From NCBI RefSeq assembly GCF_003362805.1, contig NZ_QNQT01000006.1, positions 124,001 through 188,000 of the forward strand: a DNA stretch of 64,000 nt. The letters run 5' to 3'. A program made the position numbers and the translations under genes. Position 1 is the first letter of the stretch. Each line of letters opens with the position of its first letter. The stretch comes from Neobacillus piezotolerans. GTDB lineage: Bacteria; Bacillota; Bacilli; Bacillales; Cytobacillaceae. The notes beneath the pieces were generated by a model, which saw only the letters and a list, made by a program, of their open reading frames with translations, was not told the DNA's origin and searched no databases. Positions 43,950 to 53,496 of this stretch are shown here, piece by piece.

Positions 43950-46361
43950 ATGTTTGTTTCATATAAATGGCTCCAAGATTATGTCGATTTATCCGGCGTA
44001 ACGGCTGAAGAGCTTGCTGAAAAAATTACGAAGAGCGGAATAGAGGTTGAGGGTGTAGAAACTCTTAACGAAGGAATCACAGGTGTCGTAATCGGGCATG
44101 TCCTCGAGCGCGAACAGCACCCTAATGCGGATAAGCTGAGCAAATGCCTTGTTGATATTGGCGAGGAATCCCCGGTCCAAATCATTTGCGGCGCGCCGAA
44201 CGTTGCAAAAGGGCAAAAGGTAGCCGTCGCAAAATCTGGAGCGGTCCTGCCAGGGAATTTCAAAATTAAAAGAGCGAAACTGCGTGGCGAAGAATCGAAC
44301 GGAATGATCTGCTCGCTGCAGGAGCTTGGCATGGAAGGCAAAATTGTCCCGAAGGAATACGCGGAAGGTATCTTCGTTTTCCCGGAAAGCGTGACGCCTG
44401 GTGAAGACGCCATCGCGGCACTTAACAGGGATGACAAGGTCCTTGAACTCGGACTTACTCCAAACAGGGCGGACTGCCTAAGCATGCTTGGGGTTGCTTA
44501 TGAGGTCGGCGCAATTTTGGGAAGGGAAGTAATGTTCCCTGAAATCAAGCTGGACGAAGCAGGCGAAAAAGCTTCCGATTACATTAAAGTAACCGTCGAA
44601 GCGACGGAAGATAATCCGTTATACGCGGCGAAAGTAATCAAGAATGTCAAAATCGGTCCGTCGCCTCTTTGGATGCAGACACGCCTTATGGCAGCAGGCA
44701 TCCGCCCGCACAACAATGTTGTCGACATTACAAACTATATTTTGCTTGAATACGGCCAGCCACTCCATGCGTTCGACTATGATAAGCTTGGCTCGAAGGA
44801 AATCCTTGTCCGTCGCGCGCATGATGGCGAAACGATTGTTACGCTCGATGATGCGAAGCGGACGCTTACAACAGATCACCTCGTTATCACAAATGGAACA
44901 GAGCCTGTCGCCATTGCAGGCGTGATGGGCGGAGCGAATTCGGAAGTGGATTCAGCTACAACGACTGTCCTGCTTGAGGCCGCCTATTTTACAGGAGGCA
45001 CGATCAGGAAAGCGTCGAAGGACCACGGCCTTCGCAGCGAAGCAAGCGCCAGGTTCGAAAAAGGCGTTGACCCAAATCGGGTGCGCGAAGCTGGTGAAAG
45101 GGCAGCGGCACTCATGTCCGAGTACGCCGGTGGCACTATCCTTGAAGGCACTGTCGAAGTTGATGCACTAAAAGTGGAACCGGCTGTCGTTTCAATAACA
45201 ATGGAAAAACTGAACTCCTTCCTTGGAATGCAGCTTTCAATCGATGAAGTGAAAGATATTTTCGCTAGGCTGAAGTTCGACGCATCTGTTGAAGGTGATA
45301 CCGTGACTGTCGTTGTTCCGACCCGCCGCGGCGATATTACGATTGAAGAGGACTTGATCGAGGAAGTTGCCCGCCTTTACGGATACGACAACATTCCGAA
45401 AACCCTTCCGGCTGGCGAGCAATCTGCCGGGAAATTGACTTCTTACCAGGCGAAACGCCGTGTGGTACGCCGCTATCTTGAAGGCGCCGGGCTATACCAG
45501 GCTGTAACCTATTCACTAACAAGTGAAGAAAAGGTTGCCCAATATGCGCTTGAAAAAACGGATGCGATTAAACTTGCGATGCCGATGAGTGAAGAACGGA
45601 GCCTGCTGCGCCTAAGCATCGTGCCGCAGCTTCTGGAAGTATTGAAATACAATGGCGCGCGCCAGGCGGATAGCCTAGCCGTTTATGAAACAGGAGCCGT
45701 GTTCCTTTCCAAAGGTGAAGAGCTTCCGGTCGAAGAAGAACACCTCGCGGCCGCTGTAACAGGGCTTTGGGTTTCAAACCCATGGCAGGGCGAAAAAAAG
45801 CCAGTTGATTTCTACGTCCTTAAAGGAATCCTAGAAGGTCTTTCCGAAAAACTTGGCCTTGATGGACGCGTTGAGTTCGTGCAAGTTCAGCTTGACGGCA
45901 TGCACCCTGGAAGGACTGCCGACATTTTGCTCGATGGAAAACGCATCGGCTTCATCGGCCAAATTCATCCTACCGTACAAAAAGAGCTTGATTTGAAGGA
46001 TACGTACGTGTTCGAATTGAAGCTAGGCGAATTGCTGGAAGCTGGAATTGAGCCGCTTCACTATGAGCCAATACCAAGGTTCCCGTCCATCACAAGGGAC
46101 ATCGCGCTTGTCGCCGATAAAGAAACGCCGGCAGGAAAACTGCGCAGCATCATCCTCGAGGCGGGCAAGCCGCTATTGAAGGAAGCATCCGTGTTCGACC
46201 TTTACGAAGGCGCGAATATGGAAGCCGGCAAGAAATCGATTGCCTTCTCATTGAAGTATGCGAATCCTGAACGGACGCTTACGGATGAAGAGGTAACAAA
46301 GGTGCATGAAAAGGTGCTTGAAGCTCTCAAGGAGCAGGCTGGCGCCGTCCTGAGGGGATAA
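43950..46361 (+). CDS. pheT: Phenylalanine--tRNA ligase beta subunit
   Basis: 803 residues (B. subtilis 804). N-terminal EMAP-like tRNA-binding domain (about 40-150, LSKCLVDIG and [18 protein letters not shown]), B3/B4 editing domain (about 210-400), B5 domain (about 405-475), a catalytic-like core, and the C-terminal anticodon-binding FDX-ACB domain (about 710-803, [17 protein letters not shown]). Preceded by GGGAGG. Terminator follows. Confidence 0.97.
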   Translation: MFVSYKWLQDYVDLSGVTAEELAEKITKSGIEVEGVETLNEGITGVVIGHVLEREQHPNADKLSKCLVDIGEESPVQIICGAPNVAKGQKVAVAKSGAVLPGNFKIKRAKLRGEESNGMICSLQELGMEGKIVPKEYAEGIFVFPESVTPGEDAIAALNRDDKVLELGLTPNRADCLSMLGVAYEVGAILGREVMFPEIKLDEAGEKASDYIKVTVEATEDNPLYAAKVIKNVKIGPSPLWMQTRLMAAGIRPHNNVVDITNYILLEYGQPLHAFDYDKLGSKEILVRRAHDGETIVTLDDAKRTLTTDHLVITNGTEPVAIAGVMGGANSEVDSATTTVLLEAAYFTGGTIRKASKDHGLRSEASARFEKGVDPNRVREAGERAAALMSEYAGGTILEGTVEVDALKVEPAVVSITMEKLNSFLGMQLSIDEVKDIFARLKFDASVEGDTVTVVVPTRRGDITIEEDLIEEVARLYGYDNIPKTLPAGEQSAGKLTSYQAKRRVVRRYLEGAGLYQAVTYSLTSEEKVAQYALEKTDAIKLAMPMSEERSLLRLSIVPQLLEVLKYNGARQADSLAVYETGAVFLSKGEELPVEEEHLAAAVTGLWVSNPWQGEKKPVDFYVLKGILEGLSEKLGLDGRVEFVQVQLDGMHPGRTADILLDGKRIGFIGQIHPTVQKELDLKDTYVFELKLGELLEAGIEPLHYEPIPRFPSITRDIALVADKETPAGKLRSIILEAGKPLLKEASVFDLYEGANMEAGKKSIAFSLKYANPERTLTDEEVTKVHEKVLEALKEQAGAVLRG

Positions 46362-46391
46362 ATTTAAAAAGTTGAAGATAATGATTGAACA

Positions 46392-46430
46392 AAAAGAGCC
46401 GCTACCCGCTTGGGTACGGCTCTTGTCATT
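46392..46430. terminator. Terminator between pheT and rnhC (convergent)
   Basis: AAGAGCCG and TACCC pair with GGGTA and CGGCTCTT, followed by TGTCATTTT. Confidence 0.8.
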
Positions 46431-46444
46431 TTAGCTGGCATCGG

Positions 46445-47404
46445 CTAAAACTTTCCCCTTCTTTTGGCAACCAGCGCCATAGCTTTTTGTGTATTCGCAA
46501 AATGCAGTTTGACGAAATGGGGCAGGGCGGATTGCCCTTTGGCCAAAATTAGTTTGGCGGCTGCTTCGTCCACTTTTGTGCCAGCTCCCTTTGGAATGGT
46601 AAACCCAGTCTCTTCACCGAGTTTCTCAAAGTGCCGTATGAACGCATATCTTGCTAGGATCGATGCTGCTGCGACTGAAAGGTGCAGTCCCTCTGCTTTA
46701 GTGCTGAAAAATACATTTTCGCGGACAACTGTTTTTTGCCCCCTAAGGTGGGCGTAGTAAATTTCAGGCTTGGCAAACTGGTCGACAAGGATCGCTTCCG
46801 GTTTTTCGGGGGCGATTTTTCCAAGAAGGTGGTTCAGCGCCTGATTGTGAAGGATTGCTTTCATTTTCCCCTGCGTCATTCCCGATTGCTGTAGCTCGTT
46901 GTACTTTTCATTATGTAGGGTGAGCAGGCTGAACGGAATGACGTTCTTTATGTCCTTTGCAATGGAAATGATCTTTTCGTCGTTCAGGTCTTTTGAATCC
47001 CGGACCCCAAGCTCCTTCAGAAGGGGAAGGTCCTGTTGTCTCGCATAGGCCGCTACCACGGTAATTGGCCCGAAGAAGTCGCCTGTTCCCACTTCGTCAG
47101 AGCCGATGACGGACAAATGGCCAAAATTGGGGGGTAAATGCGAACCGGGCGCTGGCTTCGATGCAGTAGTTTTTTTAGCAGCGGCTGACTGAGAAGGCAT
47201 GAGGCCGTTCCATCGTGCCGCCTCGCTCTCGGCCGCTGCCCCTTGGAAAAGGACCTTGCCGGATTTGTAGGCTGTAATCGTGCAGGAAGGCGTTTTTGCC
47301 GAAAACACGCTGCCGGTGGGGAGTTTATCCAGTAAGAATTGCGAATAATGCTCTTTCAATTTTGCTATTTCAGTTTGTGAAGCGAGAATGACAGCGTGGC
47401 CCAA
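46445..47404 (-). CDS. rnhC: Ribonuclease HIII
   Basis: 319 residues. Cleaves RNA of RNA-DNA hybrids (R-loops, primers). N-terminal TBP-like substrate-binding domain (about 1-85, TPSCTITAYKSGKVLFQG), linker rich in A, S and K, then the RNase HII-like catalytic domain with GSDEVGTGDFFGP near 105 (first Asp and Glu), DSKDLND near 140 and a further acidic residue in AILVDQFAKP near 205. TTG start at 47404 with GGGGTG 7 bases before it on the minus strand. Location next to pheT and divergent from zapA matches B. subtilis. Confidence 0.94.
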   Translation of the reverse strand: MGHAVILASQTEIAKLKEHYSQFLLDKLPTGSVFSAKTPSCTITAYKSGKVLFQGAAAESEAARWNGLMPSQSAAAKKTTASKPAPGSHLPPNFGHLSVIGSDEVGTGDFFGPITVVAAYARQQDLPLLKELGVRDSKDLNDEKIISIAKDIKNVIPFSLLTLHNEKYNELQQSGMTQGKMKAILHNQALNHLLGKIAPEKPEAILVDQFAKPEIYYAHLRGQKTVVRENVFFSTKAEGLHLSVAAASILARYAFIRHFEKLGEETGFTIPKGAGTKVDEAAAKLILAKGQSALPHFVKLHFANTQKAMALVAKRRGKF

Positions 47405-47479
47405 AACGTAGCACCCCTTTTGGAAAATTCACTTATATGGTTGAAATAAATTTATACACACTATTTATTTGGAATGTAA

Positions 47480-47606
47480 GTTGATTGGAGCGGAGGGCAC
47501 CGACTCCAGCGGGATGTAGCGGCAAGGTGGAGACCCCACAGGCGCTAGCGCCGAGGAGGCTCCACTGACGCCCCGTGGAAAGCGTGTGCCCGTAGCGGAA
47601 ATCAAC
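47480..47606. repeat. Bacillaceae-type intergenic repeat, family B
   Basis: A 127-bp element bounded by inverted GTTGATT / AATCAAC, with GGAGCGGAGGGC, GACTCCAGCGGGA, GGTGGAGACCCCACAGGCG and CCGAGGAGGCTCCACTGACG inside. The halves are partly complementary (GTGGAGACC... with ...GGCTCCAC), so transcripts would fold strongly. The sequence resembles a repeat scattered in many Bacillaceae genomes (recollection). It occupies much of the 408-bp rnhC-zapA gap; the remainder shows no gene. Confidence 0.65.
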
Positions 47607-47812
47607 CGCAAGGTTACATTAGCGGATAAATTTTTTGGTTCAACCTATTTATCAGCTTATTTTACCATACTTTCGCGAGTCCTAAATGGCAGTCCAATTA
47701 TCGACAAACCCCGCGTGTGTCCCTTCAAGCGGACTGGCTTCTATTTCGCTTTTCCAGCAAAGCCCGTTCATGTTATGATAAGGAATAGGATTCTTTGAAT
47801 GGAGGCAACTAC

Positions 47813-48073
47813 GTGTCGAATATCAATAAAAACCGGACAACGGTCGATATATATGGCCAGCAATATACAATTATTGGGCCGGAAAGCTCGAGCCATGTAA
47901 GGCTTGTCGCGTCGCTCGTCGATGATAAAATGCGGGAAATCGGTTCCAAGAATCCTTCACTTGATGTGAACAAACTGGCTGTCCTTACCGCAGTGAATGC
48001 TGTCAATGACTTTATTAAACTGAAAGACGAGCTTGAACGGCTTAAATCAGATTTGGAAAGGGAACACGAATAA
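47813..48073 (+). CDS. zapA: Cell division protein ZapA
   Basis: 86 residues. Binds FtsZ and promotes bundling of the Z-ring. N-terminal globular part with [14 protein letters not shown] and [16 protein letters not shown], then a C-terminal coiled coil (about 58-86, [16 protein letters not shown]). The start is GTG at 47813 (GGAGG 7 bases upstream); the in-frame ATG at 47795 would place the ribosome site within the gene. cvpA starts 3 bases after the stop. Confidence 0.92.
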   Translation: MSNINKNRTTVDIYGQQYTIIGPESSSHVRLVASLVDDKMREIGSKNPSLDVNKLAVLTAVNAVNDFIKLKDELERLKSDLEREHE

Positions 48074-48075
48074 AA

Positions 48076-48618
48076 ATGCTTGATTTGGCACTTATCATTC
48101 TTTTCATTATGGGCTTTTTAATCGGCCTTAAACGCGGGTTTATCCTGCAGTTGTTTCATCTGGCAGGGTTTGTCGTCGCCTACATAGTCGCCTATATGTA
48201 CTACGATAGTTTCGCCCCGAAGCTGAAGCTGTGGATTCCTTATCCTTCACTTGGCGATTCTTCCCCGCTTTCAGTATTTGGAACTTCCGGCAATATGGAA
48301 GAAGCCTATTACAGGGCGTTCGCTTTTATCGCCATCTTCTTTGCGGTAAAAGTGCTCGTTCAAATCATCGGTTCAATGTTCGACTTCATCGCTCATCTTC
48401 CCATCCTAAGGACGTTGAATGTTTGGGCTGGCGGATTGCTTGGAGCCGCGGAGGTGTATTTGGTTCTCCTATTACTCCTTTATATTGCCGCGCTTGTCCC
48501 GATGGATGTCATCCAGAAGCCACTTGAGGAATCGGTCATTGCGGAAGCAATCATCAAGCATACCCCGGTTATTTCGCAGCAATTGAAGGAATTGTGGATA
48601 GAATATGTAGCTGCTTGA
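48076..48618 (+). CDS. yshB: CvpA-family membrane protein (YshB)
   Basis: 180 residues, with about four membrane helices (residues 2-20, 25-45, 85-105, 120-150). Begins DLALIILFIMGFLIGLKRGF, typical of the colicin V production protein family, whose biochemical role is unclear. Its ribosome site lies within the end of zapA, so the two are co-transcribed. A hairpin follows directly at the stop. Confidence 0.88.
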   Translation: MLDLALIILFIMGFLIGLKRGFILQLFHLAGFVVAYIVAYMYYDSFAPKLKLWIPYPSLGDSSPLSVFGTSGNMEEAYYRAFAFIAIFFAVKVLVQIIGSMFDFIAHLPILRTLNVWAGGLLGAAEVYLVLLLLLYIAALVPMDVIQKPLEESVIAEAIIKHTPVISQQLKELWIEYVAA

Positions 48619-48655
48619 ACTTCTCTGACAGCAGGGGAGTTCTTCTTTCTTTAAT
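48617..48655 (+). terminator. Terminator after zapA-yshB
   Basis: GAACTTCTCT pairs with AGGGGAGTTC (G-T pairs allowed), followed by TTCTTTCTTT. Confidence 0.7.
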
Positions 48656-48707
48656 GGAACTTTATCCTGGTATTTTCGTACAACTGATAAGGCAGGTGCT
48701 GATTGGG

Positions 48708-50420
48708 ATGGAAAAAAATAAAAAAGACGTCATTGCCCTTCTTGAAACGATTGCTGTGTATCTGGAGCTGAAAGGGGAAAACCCGTTCAAGGTTTCGGCA
48801 TTCCGGAAAGCCGCTTTCGCCCTTGAGACGGATAACAGAAGCCTTACGGGCATTACGGATTTTACCGCCATTCCCGGTATTGGGAAAGGGACGGCCGCGG
48901 TAATCGAGGAATACATCCAGGAGGGCGGTTCCTCCGTTTTAAAAGAATTGCAGGAAGAAGTTCCCGCAGGGCTTGTTCCCCTGCTGAAGCTGCCGGGGCT
49001 TGGCGGCAAGAAACTGGCCAAGCTCCATGAAATGCTCGGGATTGAAGATATCGCGGACCTGGAGGAAGCCTGCCGGATGCATAAAATATCCGAACTGCCG
49101 GGCTTCGGGAAAAAATCGGAAGAAAAAATCCTTTCAGCGATTGAAAAGGCTGGCGAACGCCCGGAGAGGCTGCCGCTCGCCTATATGCTTCCGATTGCGG
49201 CAAAAATCGAAGCGCAATTGGCCGAGATGGATGGCATTGAGCAATACTCGAAAGCAGGCAGCATCAGACGATGGGCGGAAACGGTCAAGGACCTTGATTT
49301 CATCATCGCGACAAACAGCCCTGAATCGGTCAGGGAACAGATACTTTCGCTTCCCGATATAAAGGAAGTTATCGGCGCGGGGGATACAAAAGTATCGGTA
49401 ACGTTCGGATTCGAATATGATATCTCCGCGGATTTCCGAATGGTCGCACGCGAAGAGTTTGCAACCGCGCTCCATCACTTCACAGGTTCAAAGGACCACA
49501 ATGTGCGGATGAGGCAGCTTGCAAAGGAGCGCGGCGAAAAAATCAGCGAGTATGGGGTTGAAACTGAGGACGGGATAAAAACTTTCGATTCGGAAACTGA
49601 CTTTTATGCCCATTTCGGGCTTCCTTTCATTCCGCCGGAAATTCGGGAAGATGGCCGTGAGGTAGAAATTTATTCACCTGATATGGGGCTTGTGGACATA
49701 CTAGACATAAAATCGGACCTTCATATGCACTCGACATGGAGCGATGGCGCCCATACGATTGAAGAAATGGCGGAAGCCTGCAGGGCCATGGGCTATTCGC
49801 ACATCGCCATCACTGACCACTCCCAGTTTTTACGGGTTGCGAACGGCCTGACTCCGGAACGCATCCGTGAACAAATTGAGGAAATAAAACGCCTTAATGA
49901 AAAATATACCGATTTTAAAATCCTGACTGGAATCGAAATGGACATTCTCCCGGATGGGTCGCTCGATTACGATGATGATCTGTTGAAAGAGCTTGATATT
50001 GTCATTGCGTCGATTCACTCCGCTTTTTCGCAGCCCCGTGAAAAAATCATGATGAGGCTGAGGGCGGCACTTGAAAATCCGAATGTTGATATCATTGCCC
50101 ACCCAACAGGCAGGCTGATCGGCCGGAGGGACGGCTATGATGTGGATATCCCGATGCTGATCGACATTGCAAAAGAAACGAATACCGCGCTGGAATTGAA
50201 TGCGAATCCGCATCGGCTCGACCTCTCGTATGTCCATTTGAAAAAGGCGGAGGAGGCCGGAGTTAAGATCGTCATCAATACGGATGCGCATAAAACCGCG
50301 ATGCTTAGCCATATGGGCATCGGCGTCGCGGCGGCCAGGAAAGGCTGGATTAAAAGCAGCTCTGTACTGAATACTTACAAATTGGATGATTTGCTCCAAT
50401 TTTTGCACCACAGAAGCTGA
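48708..50420 (+). CDS. polX: DNA polymerase X / 3'-5' exonuclease PolX
   Basis: 570 residues, identical in length to B. subtilis PolX, a repair polymerase for gap filling with phosphoesterase activity. N-terminal helix-hairpin-helix repeats (IPGIGKGTAAVIEEY near 55, LPGLGGKKLAKLHE near 97), palm with GSIRRWAETVKDLDF near 185-199, and C-terminal PHP domain from SDLHMHSTWSDG (about 338) with TDHSQF and HPTGRLIG, carrying metal ligands. The ATG at 48708 with AGGTG upstream is preferred to in-frame codons inside the preceding terminator region. Confidence 0.95.
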   Translation: MEKNKKDVIALLETIAVYLELKGENPFKVSAFRKAAFALETDNRSLTGITDFTAIPGIGKGTAAVIEEYIQEGGSSVLKELQEEVPAGLVPLLKLPGLGGKKLAKLHEMLGIEDIADLEEACRMHKISELPGFGKKSEEKILSAIEKAGERPERLPLAYMLPIAAKIEAQLAEMDGIEQYSKAGSIRRWAETVKDLDFIIATNSPESVREQILSLPDIKEVIGAGDTKVSVTFGFEYDISADFRMVAREEFATALHHFTGSKDHNVRMRQLAKERGEKISEYGVETEDGIKTFDSETDFYAHFGLPFIPPEIREDGREVEIYSPDMGLVDILDIKSDLHMHSTWSDGAHTIEEMAEACRAMGYSHIAITDHSQFLRVANGLTPERIREQIEEIKRLNEKYTDFKILTGIEMDILPDGSLDYDDDLLKELDIVIASIHSAFSQPREKIMMRLRAALENPNVDIIAHPTGRLIGRRDGYDVDIPMLIDIAKETNTALELNANPHRLDLSYVHLKKAEEAGVKIVINTDAHKTAMLSHMGIGVAAARKGWIKSSSVLNTYKLDDLLQFLHHRS

Positions 50421-50453
50421 CAACACACTTAGGCAAAAAGGAGAGGTTTCTCC

Positions 50454-52811
50454 ATGCAGGAAAGAACGTTAAAAGTCCTTGAGTTTTTCAAAGTCAGGGA
50501 ACAGCTGATGGGCCATGCGGCTTCACCGCTCGGCCGCGATAAAATTTCCAGGCTTATCCCGTCTTCCGATTTTGAAGAAGTCCAAAGGCTCCAGGAGGAA
50601 ACGGATGAGGCAGCAACGGCGCTTCGCCTGAAAGGCAATGTGCCGCTGTCGGGTATCCATGATATACGCGCGCATATCAAAAGGGCGGAAATCGGCGGGA
50701 CGCTAAGCCCGGCAGAACTCGTCCAAATCGCAAGCACCATTTCGGCGAGCAGGCAAATCAAACGATTTATCGAAAACCTCCATGAGGACAGAACCAATGT
50801 CCCGCATTTGCTCGACTACACAAATAGAATCATTCCGCTCGCGGAACTGGAACAGGCAATCAAAATGGCAATTGACGAAAGTGGGGAAGTGCTCGACACA
50901 GCGAGTGACGCTTTAAGGGCGCTTCGCCAGCAGCTCAGATCGAACGAGTCGAGGGTCCGTGAAAAACTTGAAAGCATGATCCGTTCATCCAGCGCACAGA
51001 AAATGCTGTCCGACGCAATCATCACCATCCGGAACGACCGATTCGTCATCCCGGTCAAGCAGGAATACAGGGGCCATTATGGCGGAATCATCCATGACCA
51101 AAGCTCATCCGGCCAAACGCTGTTCATTGAGCCTCAGTCGATTGTCCAGCTGAACAACCAGGTCCAGGAAATCCGGGTAAAAGAGCAGCTTGAAATCGAA
51201 CGGATCCTTTCGGAACTCTCGGCGAAGGCCGCGGAATACAGTGCTGAATTAAGGGTCATTTCCGATGTGCTTGGCGAACTTGACTTCATTTTCGCGAAAG
51301 CGCGCTATAGCCGGACGATTAAAGGGTCGAAGCCAACAATGAACAATGAGGGCCGAATTGCGCTGTACAAAGCGCGCCACCCATTGATACCAATGGATGA
51401 AGTCGTCCCGAATGATATTATGCTTGGAAAAGAGTATACGACAATTGTCATCACCGGGCCGAATACAGGCGGTAAGACGGTAACGCTGAAAACAGTCGGC
51501 CTATGTACACTGATGGCGCAGTCGGGCCTTCAAATACCAGCCCTGGACGGATCGGAGCTTGCCGTATTCAACGCGGTATATGCGGACATTGGCGATGAAC
51601 AGTCCATCGAGCAGAGCTTAAGTACGTTTTCTTCCCATATGGTTAATATTGTCGACATCCTTAACAATGCGGACTATAACAGCTTTGTGCTTTTTGATGA
51701 GCTTGGGGCAGGAACCGACCCGCAGGAAGGGGCGGCGCTGGCGATTTCCATTTTGGACGAAGTCTACAAGCGGGGAGCGAGGGTGATTGCCACTACCCAC
51801 TACCCTGAATTGAAAGCGTACGGGTATAACCGTGAAGGTGTCATGAATGCAAGTGTCGAATTTGACATCGAGACGTTAAGCCCAACGTATAGGCTTTTGC
51901 TTGGCGTCCCGGGGCGAAGCAATGCCTTTGAGATCTCGCGCAGGCTTGGACTGAATGAACGTGTCATTGAAAATGCGAAATCCCAGGTAAGCGAAGACAG
52001 CTCACAAATCGATAATATGATATCGAAACTTGAATCGAGCAGGCGGGATGCCGAAATCGAACTTGCGGAAGCCCACGAATTACGAAAGCAGGCAGAAAAG
52101 CTCCATGCCGATTTGCAGAAACAGCTTATCGAATTCTATGAACAGCGGGACACCATGATGGAAAAAGCCGCCGAAAAAGCCGGCAAGCTTGTCGAAAAAG
52201 CAGCCGAAGAAGCGGAAGAAATCATTGGCGACCTAAGAAGGATGAGGCTTGAGAAGAACGCTGAAATCAAGGAGCATGAACTGATTGACGCAAGGCAGCG
52301 GCTCGCCGGGGCTGCCCCAAAGGTGAAAAAGACAGAAAAGCCAGGTGCGAAAAAAGCCGCCCTGCATGCCTTCTCGCCTGGCGATGAGGTCAAAGTCATC
52401 ACTTTTGACCAAAAGGGAATTCTTCTGGAAAAAACGTCCAACAACGAATGGCAAGTACAAATCGGCATCTTAAAAATGAAAGTTGCCGAAAAGGACCTCG
52501 AATACATCAATACGCCAAAACAAAAGGAAGTAAAGCCGATGGCAATCGTCAGAGGCAGGGACGCCCATGTCTCGCTTGAGCTGGATTTGCGCGGCGAACG
52601 ATACGAAGATGCGCTCTTCAAGGTCGAAAAGTACATTGATGACGCGCTCCTCGCTGGTTATCCAAGGGTGTCCATCATCCACGGGAAAGGCACCGGGGCT
52701 TTAAGACAGGGAGTACAGGAATACTTGCGGAACCACCGGTCCGTCAAAAAAATCCGGTTTGGCGACGCCGGTGAAGGCGGGACCGGTGTTACAATCGCCG
52801 AGTTTAAGTAA
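50454..52811 (+). CDS. mutS2: Endonuclease MutS2
   Basis: 785 residues, as in B. subtilis MutSB. Lacks the MutS mismatch-recognition domains; begins with the core domain, then ATPase with Walker [13 protein letters not shown] near 335, Walker [14 protein letters not shown] near 405, a long coiled coil (about 515-635) and C-terminal Smr nuclease domain (about 700-785) with [12 protein letters not shown] and HGKGTGALR. In Bacillus it also acts on collided ribosomes. AGGAGAGG precedes the ATG. Confidence 0.96.
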   Translation: MQERTLKVLEFFKVREQLMGHAASPLGRDKISRLIPSSDFEEVQRLQEETDEAATALRLKGNVPLSGIHDIRAHIKRAEIGGTLSPAELVQIASTISASRQIKRFIENLHEDRTNVPHLLDYTNRIIPLAELEQAIKMAIDESGEVLDTASDALRALRQQLRSNESRVREKLESMIRSSSAQKMLSDAIITIRNDRFVIPVKQEYRGHYGGIIHDQSSSGQTLFIEPQSIVQLNNQVQEIRVKEQLEIERILSELSAKAAEYSAELRVISDVLGELDFIFAKARYSRTIKGSKPTMNNEGRIALYKARHPLIPMDEVVPNDIMLGKEYTTIVITGPNTGGKTVTLKTVGLCTLMAQSGLQIPALDGSELAVFNAVYADIGDEQSIEQSLSTFSSHMVNIVDILNNADYNSFVLFDELGAGTDPQEGAALAISILDEVYKRGARVIATTHYPELKAYGYNREGVMNASVEFDIETLSPTYRLLLGVPGRSNAFEISRRLGLNERVIENAKSQVSEDSSQIDNMISKLESSRRDAEIELAEAHELRKQAEKLHADLQKQLIEFYEQRDTMMEKAAEKAGKLVEKAAEEAEEIIGDLRRMRLEKNAEIKEHELIDARQRLAGAAPKVKKTEKPGAKKAALHAFSPGDEVKVITFDQKGILLEKTSNNEWQVQIGILKMKVAEKDLEYINTPKQKEVKPMAIVRGRDAHVSLELDLRGERYEDALFKVEKYIDDALLAGYPRVSIIHGKGTGALRQGVQEYLRNHRSVKKIRFGDAGEGGTGVTIAEFK

Positions 52812-52857
52812 CGGTTGGGGAGAAATTGTTTAAATTACGGTTGGGGAGCTAAATGGT

Positions 52858-53262
52858 ATGGAAAGCTTTTGGCAAAATGAATTTATCCAGATCGCAGCCT
52901 ACTATAGCCTTGTCATACTTTGCCTTGTCCTATTTCTGGCTGCGTTTGAACTGGTTACGAAGTATAAGAATTGGGAGGAAATCAAAAAGGGAAATGTGGC
53001 CGTGTCCATGGCGACCGGCGGTAAAATTTTCGGGATCGCGAATATTTTCAGGCATGCGATTGAGGAACATGCTTCGGTCCTGGCAATGATTGGCTGGGGC
53101 GTGTATGGTTTTTCCCTCCTGCTGGCCGGCTATTTCATTTTTGAATTCCTTACCCCAAAGTTCAATGTCGACGAAGAAATTGAAAAAGACAACCGCGCCG
53201 TCGGGTTTATATCAATGGTGATTTCCATCGGACTATCGTTTATAGTCGGAGCTGGAATCTAA
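52858..53262 (+). CDS. yshE: DUF350 membrane protein YshE
   Basis: 134 residues, four helices (about 14-36, 50-70, 78-100, 113-134), acidic between. The DUF350 pattern GNVAVSMATGGKIFGIANIFRHAI (from about residue 45) is clear; the pattern is shared by two-repeat membrane proteins of unknown function. A second ATG just upstream (52853) is out of frame. GGGGAG lies before the start. It follows mutS2 and is followed after 14 bp by a tiny membrane peptide gene. Confidence 0.88.
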   Translation: MESFWQNEFIQIAAYYSLVILCLVLFLAAFELVTKYKNWEEIKKGNVAVSMATGGKIFGIANIFRHAIEEHASVLAMIGWGVYGFSLLLAGYFIFEFLTPKFNVDEEIEKDNRAVGFISMVISIGLSFIVGAGI

Positions 53263-53276
53263 ACGGAGGATACAAA

Positions 53277-53360
53277 GTGGAAACACTTGCGAAAGTATTG
53301 TTGGGCCTTTGCGGCTTATTTGTGCTGATTGGAATCATTTATATGGCGTTTTTCGCGTAA
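53277..53360 (+). CDS. 27-residue single-span membrane peptide
   Basis: GTG at 53277 with GGAGG 7 bases upstream opens a 27-codon frame ending TAA at 53358-53360. The peptide begins METLAKVLLGLCG and ends YMAFFA: a single hydrophobic helix of about 20 residues after a short charged start. It lies 14 bp after yshE and directly before a terminator, so it would be the last gene of the yshE transcript. No family is recognised; a role with YshE is a guess from context. Confidence 0.6.
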   Translation: METLAKVLLGLCGLFVLIGIIYMAFFA

Positions 53361-53363
53361 AGT

Positions 53364-53398
53364 AGGGACCGCTGATGGAGCAGCGGTCCTTTTTAATG
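53364..53398 (+). terminator. Terminator after yshE and the small peptide gene
   Basis: AGGGACCGCTG pairs with CAGCGGTCCT, followed by TTTTTAATG. Confidence 0.9.
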
Positions 53399-53416
53399 TG
53401 AAGATGAGGCATCTGT

Positions 53417-53445
53417 TTGTGGATTTGGGCTGGATGGATTATAAT
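53417..53445 (+). promoter_or_regulatory. Sigma-A promoter of lcfA
   Basis: TTGTGG (53417-53422) and TATAAT (53440-53445), 17 bp apart. No FadR palindrome of the TGAATGA...TCATTCA type was seen here. Confidence 0.6.
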
Positions 53446-53496
53446 GGAATAAATAGATGGAATTTTTAAAAAATTTGCATTACCAAGGAGGTACCC

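Noticed and set aside
47586-47798. 70-codon open frame between the family B repeat and zapA
   Set aside because: It begins in the repeat, has no ribosome site or recognisable product, and ends inside the zapA leader.
48594-48707. Upstream extension of polX
   Set aside because: It would overlap the yshB stop and the terminator hairpin; family length (570) fits the start at 48708.
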